A stretch of 64,000 nucleotides of DNA. Source: Marinobacter lipolyticus SM19 (GTDB lineage: Bacteria; Pseudomonadota; Gammaproteobacteria; Pseudomonadales; Oleiphilaceae). This document shows positions 17,315 to 27,708 of the stretch, in pieces. Numbering within the stretch: position 1 is the stretch's first letter; every line of letters begins with the position of its first letter. The notes below the pieces were generated by a model. It was not told where the DNA came from. It saw nothing but the letters and a program-made list of their open reading frames with translations, and ran no database searches. The position numbers and the translations under genes are program-made. Location: contig NZ_KE007325.1 in assembly GCF_000397065.2 (NCBI RefSeq), positions 51,008-115,007 of the forward strand. Direction: 5' to 3'.

Positions 17315-19390
17315 ATGAAAAACAGAGCCGGAAGATTCAGTATGGGACAGGGAGGCAACAAGCTCGTTGCCGGCCTGATTGCCGCACTGATTGCACTCAC
17401 TGTCCTGCTTGTTGTGGTCCTGTTCATAATCAACAATGACAGCCAGAACGACCAGGAATACATCGCCCACGCCTCCGAGCTGCGGGTACTGTCACAGGAA
17501 ATTGCAAAGAACGCGACGGAGGCCGCCGGCGGTACCGCTGAAGCCTTCGACCAGCTGCGTCGTTCCCGTGATGAGTTCCAACAGCTGTGGTCTTATGTGG
17601 TTGACGGCAACCCCGAAACCGGCCTGCCGCCCAGTGAGATTGCCCGGCAAAGCAGTGTGCAGGCCAAGTGGGATGCGGTACGTGAAAACGCCGACAGCAT
17701 CCTCTCCACCCGGGATGCGGTGCTTGGTCTCCACGAAGTGGCCCGCACCCTGAACGAAACCATTCCGCAACTGCAGGTGGAGTACGATGACATCGTACAG
17801 ATCCTGCTGGACAACAACGCACCGGCAGAACAGGTGGCTCTGGCACAACGCCAGTCCCTGCTGGCAGAGCGTATTGTGCGTTCGGTCAACAACGTACTGT
17901 CCGGTGACGAAGATGCGGTTATCGCCGCCGACAGATTTGGCCGTGACGCCAGCCTGTTTGGCCGCGTACTGCAGGGCCAGATGGAAGGCAACCCGGCCAT
18001 GGGTATCTCCCGCGTAGATGACGAAGACGCCATCTATGGCCTGGAAGCCGTTGGCGAGCTGTTCGAATTCGTTTCCCAGAACGTAGACGCGATTCTTGAA
18101 GCTTCTCCCGACCTCTTCAAGGTACGTACCGCGGCCTCTGATATCTTCCAGAACTCCCAGATCCTGCTGGACGATATTTCCGTCATGGCAGACCAGTTTA
18201 CCGGGCAGGCCGGCTCCCGCCTGATCAGCCCGACCCTGGCCTTTATCATCCTGGCCGCCATGGTCGGTATTGTTGTCCTGATCGGTGTCGTGCTCTATCG
18301 CGAAGCCCAGGAACGGATTTCGACCACCCAGGAGCAGAACGAACAGAACCAGAATGCGATCCTGCGACTGCTGGACGAACTCGCCGATCTGGCGGATGGT
18401 GACCTGACCACCGAGGCCACGGTCACCGAGGACTTTACCGGTGCCATCGCCGACTCCATCAACTACGCGATCGACCAGATGCGCGGGCTGGTACAGGCGA
18501 TTCGTGGCACGGCAGTTCGGGTTGCCTCGGCATCCCAGGAAACCCAGGCCACGGCCATGCACCTGGCCGACGCGTCAGAGCACCAGGCCCAGGAAATTGC
18601 CGGCGCCTCCGCGGCGGTGAACGAGATGGCGGTGTCCATCGACCAGGTATCCTCGAACGCCGCCGAATCCTCTGCGGTTGCGGAGCGGTCGGTTGCGATC
18701 GCGAAGAAAGGCGCGGAAGTGGTACAGAACACCATTCGCGGCATGGACAACATCCGTGAGCAGATCCAGGAAACCTCAAAGCGGATCAAGCGTCTGGGTG
18801 AATCTTCCCAGGAAATCGGTGACATCGTATCGCTGATCAACGACATCGCCGACCAGACCAACATCTTGTCCCTGAACGCGGCAATCCAGGCCTCCATGGC
18901 CGGTGACGCGGGCCGGGGCTTCGCGGTGGTTGCGGACGAGGTTCAGCGCCTGGCGGAACGTTCCTCCGCGGCGACCAAGCAGATTGAAGCACTGGTCAAG
19001 ACGATCCAGTCGGATACCAACGAAGCGGTTATCTCCATGGAGCACACCACCGCCGAGGTGGTCCGTGGTGCTCGTCTGGCCCAGGACGCGGGTATCGCCC
19101 TCGAGGAAATCGAGAACGTATCCATGAGTCTGGCGGAGTTGATCCAGAACATCTCCAACGCCGCCCGTCAGCAGTCCTCGTCTGCGGCGCACATTTCCAA
19201 CACCATGAACGTTATCCAGGAGATTACCTCCCAGACCTCCTCCGGTACCAACGCGACAGCGAAGTCGATCGGTAACCTGGCAGAAATGGCGTCCGAGCTG
19301 CGGTCTTCCGTTGCCGGCTTCACACTGCCTGATGAAGAAGGCGCGGAGCAGCAGGAAGAGGAAGACAGCGACGTCCCGGTGGTGGGCTGA
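17315..19390 (+). CDS. pilJ: Methyl-accepting chemotaxis receptor PilJ
   Basis: A 691-residue inner-membrane receptor. Helix 1 spans about residues 17-39, a periplasmic helical ligand module about 40-305 (two PilJ-type repeats), helix 2 about 306-330, and a HAMP-like segment follows (LLDELADLADGDLTTEATV). The cytoplasmic coiled coil has the signalling tip DIADQTNILSLNAAIQASMA. It ends in an acidic tail and lacks a CheR-docking pentapeptide. In P. aeruginosa PilJ interacts with pilin and drives surface-sensing output through ChpA. The position between pilI and pilK supports the call. Confidence 0.95.
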   Translation: MKNRAGRFSMGQGGNKLVAGLIAALIALTVLLVVVLFIINNDSQNDQEYIAHASELRVLSQEIAKNATEAAGGTAEAFDQLRRSRDEFQQLWSYVVDGNPETGLPPSEIARQSSVQAKWDAVRENADSILSTRDAVLGLHEVARTLNETIPQLQVEYDDIVQILLDNNAPAEQVALAQRQSLLAERIVRSVNNVLSGDEDAVIAADRFGRDASLFGRVLQGQMEGNPAMGISRVDDEDAIYGLEAVGELFEFVSQNVDAILEASPDLFKVRTAASDIFQNSQILLDDISVMADQFTGQAGSRLISPTLAFIILAAMVGIVVLIGVVLYREAQERISTTQEQNEQNQNAILRLLDELADLADGDLTTEATVTEDFTGAIADSINYAIDQMRGLVQAIRGTAVRVASASQETQATAMHLADASEHQAQEIAGASAAVNEMAVSIDQVSSNAAESSAVAERSVAIAKKGAEVVQNTIRGMDNIREQIQETSKRIKRLGESSQEIGDIVSLINDIADQTNILSLNAAIQASMAGDAGRGFAVVADEVQRLAERSSAATKQIEALVKTIQSDTNEAVISMEHTTAEVVRGARLAQDAGIALEEIENVSMSLAELIQNISNAARQQSSSAAHISNTMNVIQEITSQTSSGTNATAKSIGNLAEMASELRSSVAGFTLPDEEGAEQQEEEDSDVPVVG

Positions 19391-19417
19391 TCAACCTTCC
19401 GAGGCGACTGACGGTTT

Positions 19418-20317
19418 ATGGCTGAAACACGCGACAACCGCTCAACTGCCGAGGGCATCTGGTCACTGCGCCGACTTCCGGAAATGGATGAGGTGCAGTT
19501 CACCCAGTGGCAAACCTTACTGGAGCGGCGAACCGGCATCACCCTGTCATCGGGCCGCCGGTCCTTTCTCGAGACTAATCTCGGGATACGGATGCGTGAG
19601 ATTGGCTGCGACAGTTATCAGGCCTACTACGAGCAGATCGTCTCCGGGGCCGATGCCATTTTGGAGTGGGCAACCCTGGTTGACCGCCTGACTGTCCAGG
19701 AAACCCGGTTCTTCCGGGATCCCGATGCCTTCCGGTTCGTCTCGGACTTCGTCCTGACCCGGCCGAGGGAACAGCTGAAACGGCGACCACTGGAAGCCTG
19801 GAGTGTCGGTTGCTCCAGTGGCGAAGAGCCCTACACGCTGGCGATGATTCTGAACGAATGCATGGCCCAGTTGGCGCTGCCACCGCTGTTCGGGGTAACC
19901 GGATCGGACATCAGCAAACCAGCCATCGAACGTGCCCGCAAGGGCGTGTTCAATACCCGCAAGCTGGCGGGCGTGAACGACGATCTCAAGGCCAGGTACT
20001 TTCAGCCGGCAGAACGAAATGCCGTGGCAATGACCGAAAGTATCCGGGAACGGGTGTGTTTTACCCAATTGAACGTGCTGGACCTGAACGAAGCTCCGAT
20101 GCACGGGATGAGTATTATCTTCTGCCAGAATCTGCTGATTTATTTCCGGCGCTGGCGTCGGCGGGAAATCGTGAAGCGGCTTGCAGAGAGGCTGGCGCCC
20201 GGGGGGTTGCTGGTCCTGGGCCAGGGAGAGCTGACCGACTGGCAGCCACCTGGCTTACAGAGGGTACCCTCGGAACATGTGCTGGCGTGGATCAAACGCC
20301 AGACTGACGAAGAATAA
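19418..20317 (+). CDS. pilK: CheR-type methyltransferase PilK
   Basis: A 299-residue S-adenosylmethionine-dependent glutamate methyltransferase that would modify PilJ. It has an N-terminal helical CheR domain and a Rossmann domain with WSVGCSSGEEPYTLAMIL as SAM motif, GSDISKPAIERA, and the FCQNLLIYF segment. It lies 27 nt after pilJ and 11 nt before the chosen chpA start. Confidence 0.94.
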   Translation: MAETRDNRSTAEGIWSLRRLPEMDEVQFTQWQTLLERRTGITLSSGRRSFLETNLGIRMREIGCDSYQAYYEQIVSGADAILEWATLVDRLTVQETRFFRDPDAFRFVSDFVLTRPREQLKRRPLEAWSVGCSSGEEPYTLAMILNECMAQLALPPLFGVTGSDISKPAIERARKGVFNTRKLAGVNDDLKARYFQPAERNAVAMTESIRERVCFTQLNVLDLNEAPMHGMSIIFCQNLLIYFRRWRRREIVKRLAERLAPGGLLVLGQGELTDWQPPGLQRVPSEHVLAWIKRQTDEE

Positions 20318-20328
20318 CCGGAGTGGTT

Positions 20329-23300
20329 ATGGGCAATCACCATGACAGCATCGCCCTGGACTGGGTTCGGGACGAAATACAGGACACGCTGACCCAGGGT
20401 CAGCAGGCACTGGAAGCGTATGTCGAGAACCGCGACGATACCGCGCGTCTGCGCTTTTGCCTGAACTACCTCCATCAGGTGCATGGCACCCTGCAGATGG
20501 TGGAGTTGTATGGCGCGGCCCTGCTTACCGAGGAGATGGAAAAGCTGACCCAGGCGGTGCTGAATGACACCGTCGGCAGCGTGGACGACGCCGTTGAAGT
20601 ACTGATGCAGGCCATCCTGCAGCTGCCCCAGTACCTGGAACACCTTGCCACCAGCAAGGATGATTTCCCCATGGTGCTATTGCCGCTGCTGAACGACCTG
20701 CGAGCTGCCCGTGGCGAGTCTCTGTTGTCGGACACCTCCCTGTTCAAGCCCGACCTGAGCCCATCGCAGCATCGGGCCGCCAACAATGCGTCCCAGCGGC
20801 TGCAAGACCCCAAGGTACTCGGTCACATCCGCAAGCTGCGGCAGATGTACCAGTTCGCCCTCGCCGGCGTGATACGTGAAGCGGACCTGGATGCCCACTT
20901 TGACTATATGCAGAAGGTTCTGCAGCGGCTGATCCGCCTGTGCCAGAAAACCCCCAGGGGCGAACTCTGGAAAGCGGCGTCGGCTTTTCTGGAAACCCTG
21001 CAAAACCGCGTTAATCCGGTCAACACGGCGGTCAAATCCCTACTGAGAGAACTTGATTCCGAAATCCGCCGTCTCGGCGATGAACATGTGGACATCCTTC
21101 AACAGCCGGTCCCGGAAGCACTGCTGAAAAACCTTCTGTACTACGTAGCACGCGCTCGTGAACTGGACACGCCGCAGGTGACGGAGCTCCGCCAGCGTTA
21201 TCAGCTGGAGCAGGCACTGCCGTCGGAAGACGATGTCGATGCCGCCAGGACGCGGGTGTCCGGCCCCGGTCGTGAAGCCATTCATTCCGTGGTTAGCGCG
21301 CTCAACGAGGAGCTGGCCAAGCTCAAGGACCAGCTCGACCTGTTTGTACGCGCCGAGCTGCGCCAGAACGATGAACTGGAAGAACTGTTGCCGGGGCTGA
21401 AACAGGTAGCCAATACCCTGGCGGTCCTGGGTCTCGGTATTCCCCGCAAGGTGGTGACCGAGCAGATCGAACTGGTCGAGCGCCTGTCCGGTCAGATCGC
21501 TGCCGTCGACGACGGCACCCTGATGGACATCGCCGGGGCTTTACTCTACATCGAAGCCAGTCTGGCCGGCCTGGATAGTGATCGCTACCAGGAAACGCCA
21601 GCAATTGACGAGTCCGAGCAAGGCATCAACCTGGGCAATCGCGAACTCAATGAAGCCAGCAGTGCGCTGTTACGGGAATCCAGAAACACTCTGGAACAGG
21701 TGAAAACCGCCATCGTCAATTTCATCGCGTCCCAATGGGATACCCGGGAAATTGAACACGTTCCCGGCCTGCTGCACAGCATTCGTGGCGGCCTCAGCCT
21801 GGTTCCACTGGATCGCGTGGCCGACATGCTGGGCTCCGCGGAACGTTACATCAACGATGTGTTATTGGGTGGCAAGCAGGTACCGGACTGGAAGCAACTG
21901 GATACCCTTGCGGATGCGGTAACCAGTGTCGAGTATTACCTGGAGCGCCTGGCCGAAGGTATTGGAGAAAATGACAGCATTCTGCAAGTCGCCGAGGAGA
22001 GCCTGGCATCCCTGGGCTTCCCCGTAGGGGCCGAGCCGACCTGGCAGGGCCCCGGAGAGCAGACTGTTCCGGTGGTCGAAAGCACAGTACCTTCCTCCGG
22101 AGAACAACTGGCGGTGCCAGAGGAAACCAAGGGTTCCGATGAAGAACTGCTGGACGATGAAATACTCGAGATCTTCGTGGAAGAGGCCGAAGAGGTCCTG
22201 CAGACCATTCACGATTTCTACCCGCGCCTGCGCCAGAACCACGACGACCGCGAAGCCCTGGCTGAAGTCCGCCGCGCCTTCCACACCCTCAAGGGCAGTG
22301 GTCGACTGGTGGGTGCAACCAGCATCGGTGAGCTGGCCTGGTCTGTTGAAAGCCTGCTGAACCGGGTGATCGACCAGACCATCAAACCCAACGATGAGCT
22401 GTTCTCCCTGATCGACGATGTGAATACCCGCATTCCTTCACTGATCAGCGATTTCCGGGAAGGCCGATCAGACGGTGATGTGATTGAGCTGATCGCACGT
22501 GCGGAGGCCATGTCCACCACCCGCAAGACGGATGACGATTCCCCGACCGCCATCGAAGATGAAGCACCTCAGAAGGAAGTGGCCTCTGAACAGTCAGAGC
22601 CAATGGCGGAGGGCGTTCCCGCCGTCAGCAGCGCAGACGATGACGACCTGATTGATGACGAAATCCTCGAGATTTTCATCGAGGAAGCCGGTGAAGTCCT
22701 GGACAGCATTCGCGAATACCTGCCTATGCTGCTGCGACAGCATGATGACCGCACGGCCCTGTCGGAAGTAAGGCGTGCCTTCCATACCCTTAAGGGCAGT
22801 GGGCGCATGGTCGGCGCACTGGTGGTCGGCGAGCTGGCCTGGTCCGTGGAGAACATGCTCAATCGCGTTATCGATGGCAGCATCTTCATGAACGATGACG
22901 TCGCAGCCCTGCTTGAGGATGTCACCGCTGCCCTGCCCGCACTGGTAGAGGACTTCGAGAAGCGTCAGCCCGCCAGCCAGGACACCGCGCCCCTGGAAGC
23001 CCGCGCCACTTCCCTGGCCAATGGCGAGATTCCGGACGCAGACACCATGCCAGCGGTTGACGACCATGGCATGCACGACACTGAGGAACTCTCCTCAGAG
23101 GCCGAACACGATGGCACAGGCGTCGATCCGGTCCTGCTGGATATCTTTGAAAGCGAAGCAGAGACTCACCTGCAAACCCTAAGGGAGTTTCTGGAAAGCG
23201 CCGGTGACAAGGCGTCTGTCGCTTATACCGACGATCTCTCCCGCGCGCTGCACACCCTCAAGGGCAGCGCGCACACCGCGGGCATTGATCCGATAGCAGC

Positions 23301-26300
23301 GGTGATTACACCACTGGAACGGTTCGTCAAGGAATCCCGGGCCCAGAACAAGCGGGCGAACCAGGAGATCATCACCCTGATCGCCGACGCCTGCGAATTT
23401 TTGACCCAGGGCCTGCGCCAACTCAGGCAGGATCCCCAGGCGCCCCTCGCCGGCACCGACGCCTATCTGGAACGACTCCGTGACATAACGACCGCCACTC
23501 TGCGCAGCCATGCCAGCGTAGACGACGAGTCCCCACGGCAACAGTCCGCACCGCAACTGGTCCAGCTGTTCCTGAACGAGGGTCTCGACATTCTGCTGGA
23601 CGCCGATCGCATCCTCGACGAATGGGCAGCGGATCCGGAACAGACAACCGCGGTCGAAAAACTCCGCACTGAACTGCACCAATTAACCAATGGCGCGCAG
23701 GAAGCCGGTCTGGCCGATGTGGCCGGATTGTCGGACGCCCTTGGCCAGATCTATGAATGTGCCGGTTCGCCAGGTTTTACGCCGGACGCAGGCTTCTTCA
23801 CCACGGTACGCGCTGCCCATGAGCAGCTGATCAACATGATGGATCAAGTCGCCGCAGGGTTGGCGACGGAATCCGGTGACGAACTGATTGCCGAGCTGGA
23901 TGCCCTGAGCATCGACCTCACCGAGTCCGGGGAACCCGAACCTGACGCGTTCGAACAGGAATTCACCGGCGACCTGGAAGAGATCGACCTCAGTTTCGAC
24001 ATGGAGGAAGAATCACCCCCCGCTGAGGACAATGAGCAGCCTCCTTTGGTGGAAACCGATGAGGATATGGATCAGGAGCTCGCTGAGATCTTCCTGGAAG
24101 AGGCTCGAGACCTGATCAACAGCTCCGCCGATACCCTGCACAACTGGAGTGACAACACCGACAACCTCGACCTGCTGAGACTGCTGCAGCGAGACCTGCA
24201 TACTCTCAAGGGTGGCGCGCGACTGGCGGATATCCCCGCCGTAGGTGATCTTTCCCATGAACTGGAAAACCTGTTCGAGGGCCTGACCGAACAGCGACTG
24301 TCGATCACCGGCGAACTGTCGGACCTGTTGTTCCGCAGCCATGACCGCCTGGCCGGTATGGTGGATGCGCTGGAACAGCAGGATTCACCACGCCCGGCCC
24401 CGGATCTGATCAGTGAAATCCGTGCCTATATGGATAACACGGGAGCATCCCGACCCGTGACGGATGTCGCCACACCGGAAGTGGACGACGAGACACCGCC
24501 GTCGAGCCCGGACGAGCCCGGGGATTTGGAAGCCACCGACCTGTCCCACCTTGATCCGGAGCTGGTGGGCATCTTCCTGGAAGAAGCCTACGACCTGATC
24601 AACTCAACCGGTAGTGCCCTTCATACCTGGAGCGAGGACCCCTCGAACCGGGCCGTGGCAGCCGAATTGCAACGTGACGTGCACACCCTCAAAGGTGGTG
24701 CCCGCATGGCCGGCGTCGATGCCATCGGCGACCTGACGCACGTACTTGAAGATCTGTTCGAGAAGGTGGCCGAAGGCCAGCTGGCGGCCAGCAGTTACAT
24801 GACTGACCTGCTGTTCGCCTGCCACGACCGGCTGGCACAGATGGTCGAGCAGGTCGCCACTCAAAAACCCTGCCCCCCGGCCGAGGAACTGGTTGCCGAG
24901 GTGAAGGCCATCCTCTCGGGTAAACCGGTATCACCCAAGCAGGACGTGAGCGAGGCAATACCGGAAGCCACCAACGACGAATTGATCGGCATCTTTCTGG
25001 ATGAAGGTCTGGAGATCCAGGCCGCCATCAGCGAGAGCCTGGCCCAATGGCGGGATGAACCGGACGAGTTTACCGGGGTCACACAGCTTCAGCAGGAACT
25101 CCATACCCTCAAGGGTGGCGCGCGCCTGTCCGATGTTGACCCCATCGCCGATTTGGCGGAGGCATGGTCCGACGCCCTGGATCCTCTGATCAGTGGCGCC
25201 AGTAATCAGGCCGCATTATTGGCACTGAGCGACCGGGCTCTGGATAATCTCAAGCAGATGCTGGTCAGCCTGGAAGACGGCGAAAAACCGGTGGCAAACC
25301 AGACCCTGGTGCAGGCGCTGATGGATGCTCACAAGGCCGCCGCAGAGGATGTGTCCGGAGACAGCATCTCCGAAGAAACCGATGAGCCGGAAGTTGACCC
25401 CGAAGTTCTGGAGATTTTTCTGGAGGAAGCCGGTGAAATCCTCGACCAGCTCGAGCATCTGCTGGAAGACTGGCGCAAGGAGCCAGCCAATCACCATTTC
25501 AACCAGGAAGCGCAACGCGCACTGCACACCCTCAAGGGTGGCGCTCGCCTGTCAGGGCTGAGCGAACTGGGTGATAAGGCCCATGCGTTTGAAACCCGGC
25601 TGATCGATCTGGGGGGCAATGCACCGGATGATCACACCTGGCAAAAGATCACCGATGATCATGACGCCATCGTCGCGCTGGTGAACCGTGTCCGGGAGAA
25701 CGCGGGGCAAGAACACACGCCTCCCACTCCGGTACCGGAAAAACCGGCCGAGGAAGACCAACCGGTCGAATCAGCGCCCGCTGCCGCACAGACGCCTGAG
25801 CCAGCAACCGCACCACAGCCACAGAAATTACCGGCCAAGCCCCACAAGAAAGCGATGGATGTGCAGCGCGCAGCCCAGGAAACGATTCGGGTATCGGCGC
25901 CGTTGCTGGACGAATTGGTCAACCTGGCGGGTGAAACCAGTATTACCCGTGGCCGCCTGGAACAGCAGAGCAGTGATTTCAGTTACACCCTGGATGAGAT
26001 GGCCGCCACCATCGAACGTTTGCGCGAACAGTTGCGACGGATGGATATCGAGACCGAGACCCAGATCCTTTTCCGCGCGGAAAAGGAACACGGGCCGGAC
26101 TACGGTGACGATTTCGATCCCCTGGAAATGGACCGCTATTCATCAATCCAGCAGTTGTCACGGGCACTGACCGAGTCCTCATCGGATCTCGCGGACCTGC
26201 GTGAAACCCTGTCCGATCGGGTACGGGATACCGAGACCCTGCTGGTACAGCAGTCCCGCATCAACACGGAACTGCAGGAAGGTCTGATGAAGACCCGCAT

Positions 26301-27708
26301 GATTCCGTTCGCCTCCATGGTTCCACGCCTGCGACGGATCGTGCGCCAGATCAGCGGCGAGCTGGGCAAGAAGGTCGAGTTCGATGTCCGTAACCCGGAA
26401 GGGGAAATGGATCGCAACATCCTTGAACGCATGATTGCCCCGCTGGAGCATATGCTGCGTAACGCCCTGGACCATGGCATCGAAACCCCGGCGGACCGCA
26501 AGAAGTCGGGCAAACCGGAAACCGGTGAAGTGACCCTGTCACTGACCCGGGAAGGCGGTGATGTGGTGCTGCGAATGATCGATGATGGCGCTGGCATTCC
26601 TTCCAGCGTGATCCGCGAGAAAGCCATCCGCCAGGGCATGCTGTCGGCGGACGAAGAGCTGAGCGAACGGGAAGTACTGCAATTCATCCTGCAGCCAGGC
26701 TTCTCCACTGCCCAGCAGGTCACACAGATCTCCGGCCGTGGCGTTGGCATGGACGTGGTTGCCAGCGAGATCAAACAGCTAGGCGGCAGTCTGGACATTG
26801 ACTCCACCGTGGGTCGCGGTACCACCTTCACCGTACGTCTGCCCTTTACCGTGTCCGTGAACCGGGCACTGATGGTGTCCACCGGCGAAGATTTCTACGC
26901 CATCCCGCTGAATACCATCGAAGGTATCGTGCGGGTCAGCACCTACGAGCTCGAGGAATACTACAAACCGGACGCACCGCTGTATGAATACGCTGGTCAG
27001 CAATACCGGCTGCAGTACCTCGGCAACCTGCTGAACAGCGATCACCACCCCAAACTTCAGGGCCAGGCGCTGCCACTGCCGGTCATTCTCGTTCGTGGTA
27101 CCGAGCAGCCGATGGCCCTGCAGGTGGACAACCTGATGGGCAGCCGTGAAATCGTGGTGAAATCCCTGGGGCCACAGTTCAACTCAGTGCGTGGCGTCTC
27201 CGGGGCCACCATTCTGGGTGATGGTAACGTGGTAGTGATTCTCGATCTGCCTGCAATGATCCGTTCCGACATCCTGTCCGAGCGTCAACGCCTGGCCAGC
27301 CTGGAAAAGGCCCGGGAATCCGCACGCTACGAACAGCGTGAGACCCTGGTTATGGTGGTAGACGACTCCGTAACGGTGCGAAAAGTGACTTCCCGCCTGC
27401 TCGAACGGAACGGCATGGAGGTGATTACCGCCAAGGATGGTCTCGATGCGGTGGCCCAGCTTCAGGATCACAAGCCCGACATCATCCTGCTGGATATCGA
27501 AATGCCACGAATGGACGGCTTCGAAGTGGCCAGCTTTGTACGCCATGACGATAACCTGAGGGATACACCGATCTGTATGATCACTTCGCGGACGGGAGAA
27601 AAACACCGGGAGCGGGCGCTGGCAATTGGTGTCAACGAGTACCTCGGCAAGCCATTCCAGGAAACCGAGCTGCTTGAGACCATTACCCGGCTGACCAGGA
27701 ACCAGTGA
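20329..27708 (+). CDS. chpA: Hybrid CheA histidine kinase ChpA with multiple Hpt modules
   Basis: A 2459-residue chemosensory kinase for type IV pilus control. Phosphotransfer-like modules are centred on seven canonical HTLKG sites (H652, H819, H975, H1291, H1452, H1592, H1733) and three divergent ones (H49 in LHQVHGTL, H483 in LHSIRGGL, H1117 in LHQLTNGA). The CheA core follows: dimerisation helices from about 1852, HATPase with HMLRNALDHGIE (about 2040), IDDGAGIP and GRGVGMDVV, a CheW-like domain about 2175-2320, and a C-terminal receiver about 2338-2455 (VVDDSVTVRK, LLDIEMPRMDG). Acidic Pro-rich linkers separate the modules. P. aeruginosa ChpA (2472 residues) is nearly identical in length. 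ATG 20329 with GGAG 6 nt upstream is preferred to GTG 20323. It overlaps chpB as TGATG. Confidence 0.96.
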   Translation: MGNHHDSIALDWVRDEIQDTLTQGQQALEAYVENRDDTARLRFCLNYLHQVHGTLQMVELYGAALLTEEMEKLTQAVLNDTVGSVDDAVEVLMQAILQLPQYLEHLATSKDDFPMVLLPLLNDLRAARGESLLSDTSLFKPDLSPSQHRAANNASQRLQDPKVLGHIRKLRQMYQFALAGVIREADLDAHFDYMQKVLQRLIRLCQKTPRGELWKAASAFLETLQNRVNPVNTAVKSLLRELDSEIRRLGDEHVDILQQPVPEALLKNLLYYVARARELDTPQVTELRQRYQLEQALPSEDDVDAARTRVSGPGREAIHSVVSALNEELAKLKDQLDLFVRAELRQNDELEELLPGLKQVANTLAVLGLGIPRKVVTEQIELVERLSGQIAAVDDGTLMDIAGALLYIEASLAGLDSDRYQETPAIDESEQGINLGNRELNEASSALLRESRNTLEQVKTAIVNFIASQWDTREIEHVPGLLHSIRGGLSLVPLDRVADMLGSAERYINDVLLGGKQVPDWKQLDTLADAVTSVEYYLERLAEGIGENDSILQVAEESLASLGFPVGAEPTWQGPGEQTVPVVESTVPSSGEQLAVPEETKGSDEELLDDEILEIFVEEAEEVLQTIHDFYPRLRQNHDDREALAEVRRAFHTLKGSGRLVGATSIGELAWSVESLLNRVIDQTIKPNDELFSLIDDVNTRIPSLISDFREGRSDGDVIELIARAEAMSTTRKTDDDSPTAIEDEAPQKEVASEQSEPMAEGVPAVSSADDDDLIDDEILEIFIEEAGEVLDSIREYLPMLLRQHDDRTALSEVRRAFHTLKGSGRMVGALVVGELAWSVENMLNRVIDGSIFMNDDVAALLEDVTAALPALVEDFEKRQPASQDTAPLEARATSLANGEIPDADTMPAVDDHGMHDTEELSSEAEHDGTGVDPVLLDIFESEAETHLQTLREFLESAGDKASVAYTDDLSRALHTLKGSAHTAGIDPIAAVITPLERFVKESRAQNKRANQEIITLIADACEFLTQGLRQLRQDPQAPLAGTDAYLERLRDITTATLRSHASVDDESPRQQSAPQLVQLFLNEGLDILLDADRILDEWAADPEQTTAVEKLRTELHQLTNGAQEAGLADVAGLSDALGQIYECAGSPGFTPDAGFFTTVRAAHEQLINMMDQVAAGLATESGDELIAELDALSIDLTESGEPEPDAFEQEFTGDLEEIDLSFDMEEESPPAEDNEQPPLVETDEDMDQELAEIFLEEARDLINSSADTLHNWSDNTDNLDLLRLLQRDLHTLKGGARLADIPAVGDLSHELENLFEGLTEQRLSITGELSDLLFRSHDRLAGMVDALEQQDSPRPAPDLISEIRAYMDNTGASRPVTDVATPEVDDETPPSSPDEPGDLEATDLSHLDPELVGIFLEEAYDLINSTGSALHTWSEDPSNRAVAAELQRDVHTLKGGARMAGVDAIGDLTHVLEDLFEKVAEGQLAASSYMTDLLFACHDRLAQMVEQVATQKPCPPAEELVAEVKAILSGKPVSPKQDVSEAIPEATNDELIGIFLDEGLEIQAAISESLAQWRDEPDEFTGVTQLQQELHTLKGGARLSDVDPIADLAEAWSDALDPLISGASNQAALLALSDRALDNLKQMLVSLEDGEKPVANQTLVQALMDAHKAAAEDVSGDSISEETDEPEVDPEVLEIFLEEAGEILDQLEHLLEDWRKEPANHHFNQEAQRALHTLKGGARLSGLSELGDKAHAFETRLIDLGGNAPDDHTWQKITDDHDAIVALVNRVRENAGQEHTPPTPVPEKPAEEDQPVESAPAAAQTPEPATAPQPQKLPAKPHKKAMDVQRAAQETIRVSAPLLDELVNLAGETSITRGRLEQQSSDFSYTLDEMAATIERLREQLRRMDIETETQILFRAEKEHGPDYGDDFDPLEMDRYSSIQQLSRALTESSSDLADLRETLSDRVRDTETLLVQQSRINTELQEGLMKTRMIPFASMVPRLRRIVRQISGELGKKVEFDVRNPEGEMDRNILERMIAPLEHMLRNALDHGIETPADRKKSGKPETGEVTLSLTREGGDVVLRMIDDGAGIPSSVIREKAIRQGMLSADEELSEREVLQFILQPGFSTAQQVTQISGRGVGMDVVASEIKQLGGSLDIDSTVGRGTTFTVRLPFTVSVNRALMVSTGEDFYAIPLNTIEGIVRVSTYELEEYYKPDAPLYEYAGQQYRLQYLGNLLNSDHHPKLQGQALPLPVILVRGTEQPMALQVDNLMGSREIVVKSLGPQFNSVRGVSGATILGDGNVVVILDLPAMIRSDILSERQRLASLEKARESARYEQRETLVMVVDDSVTVRKVTSRLLERNGMEVITAKDGLDAVAQLQDHKPDIILLDIEMPRMDGFEVASFVRHDDNLRDTPICMITSRTGEKHRERALAIGVNEYLGKPFQETELLETITRLTRNQ

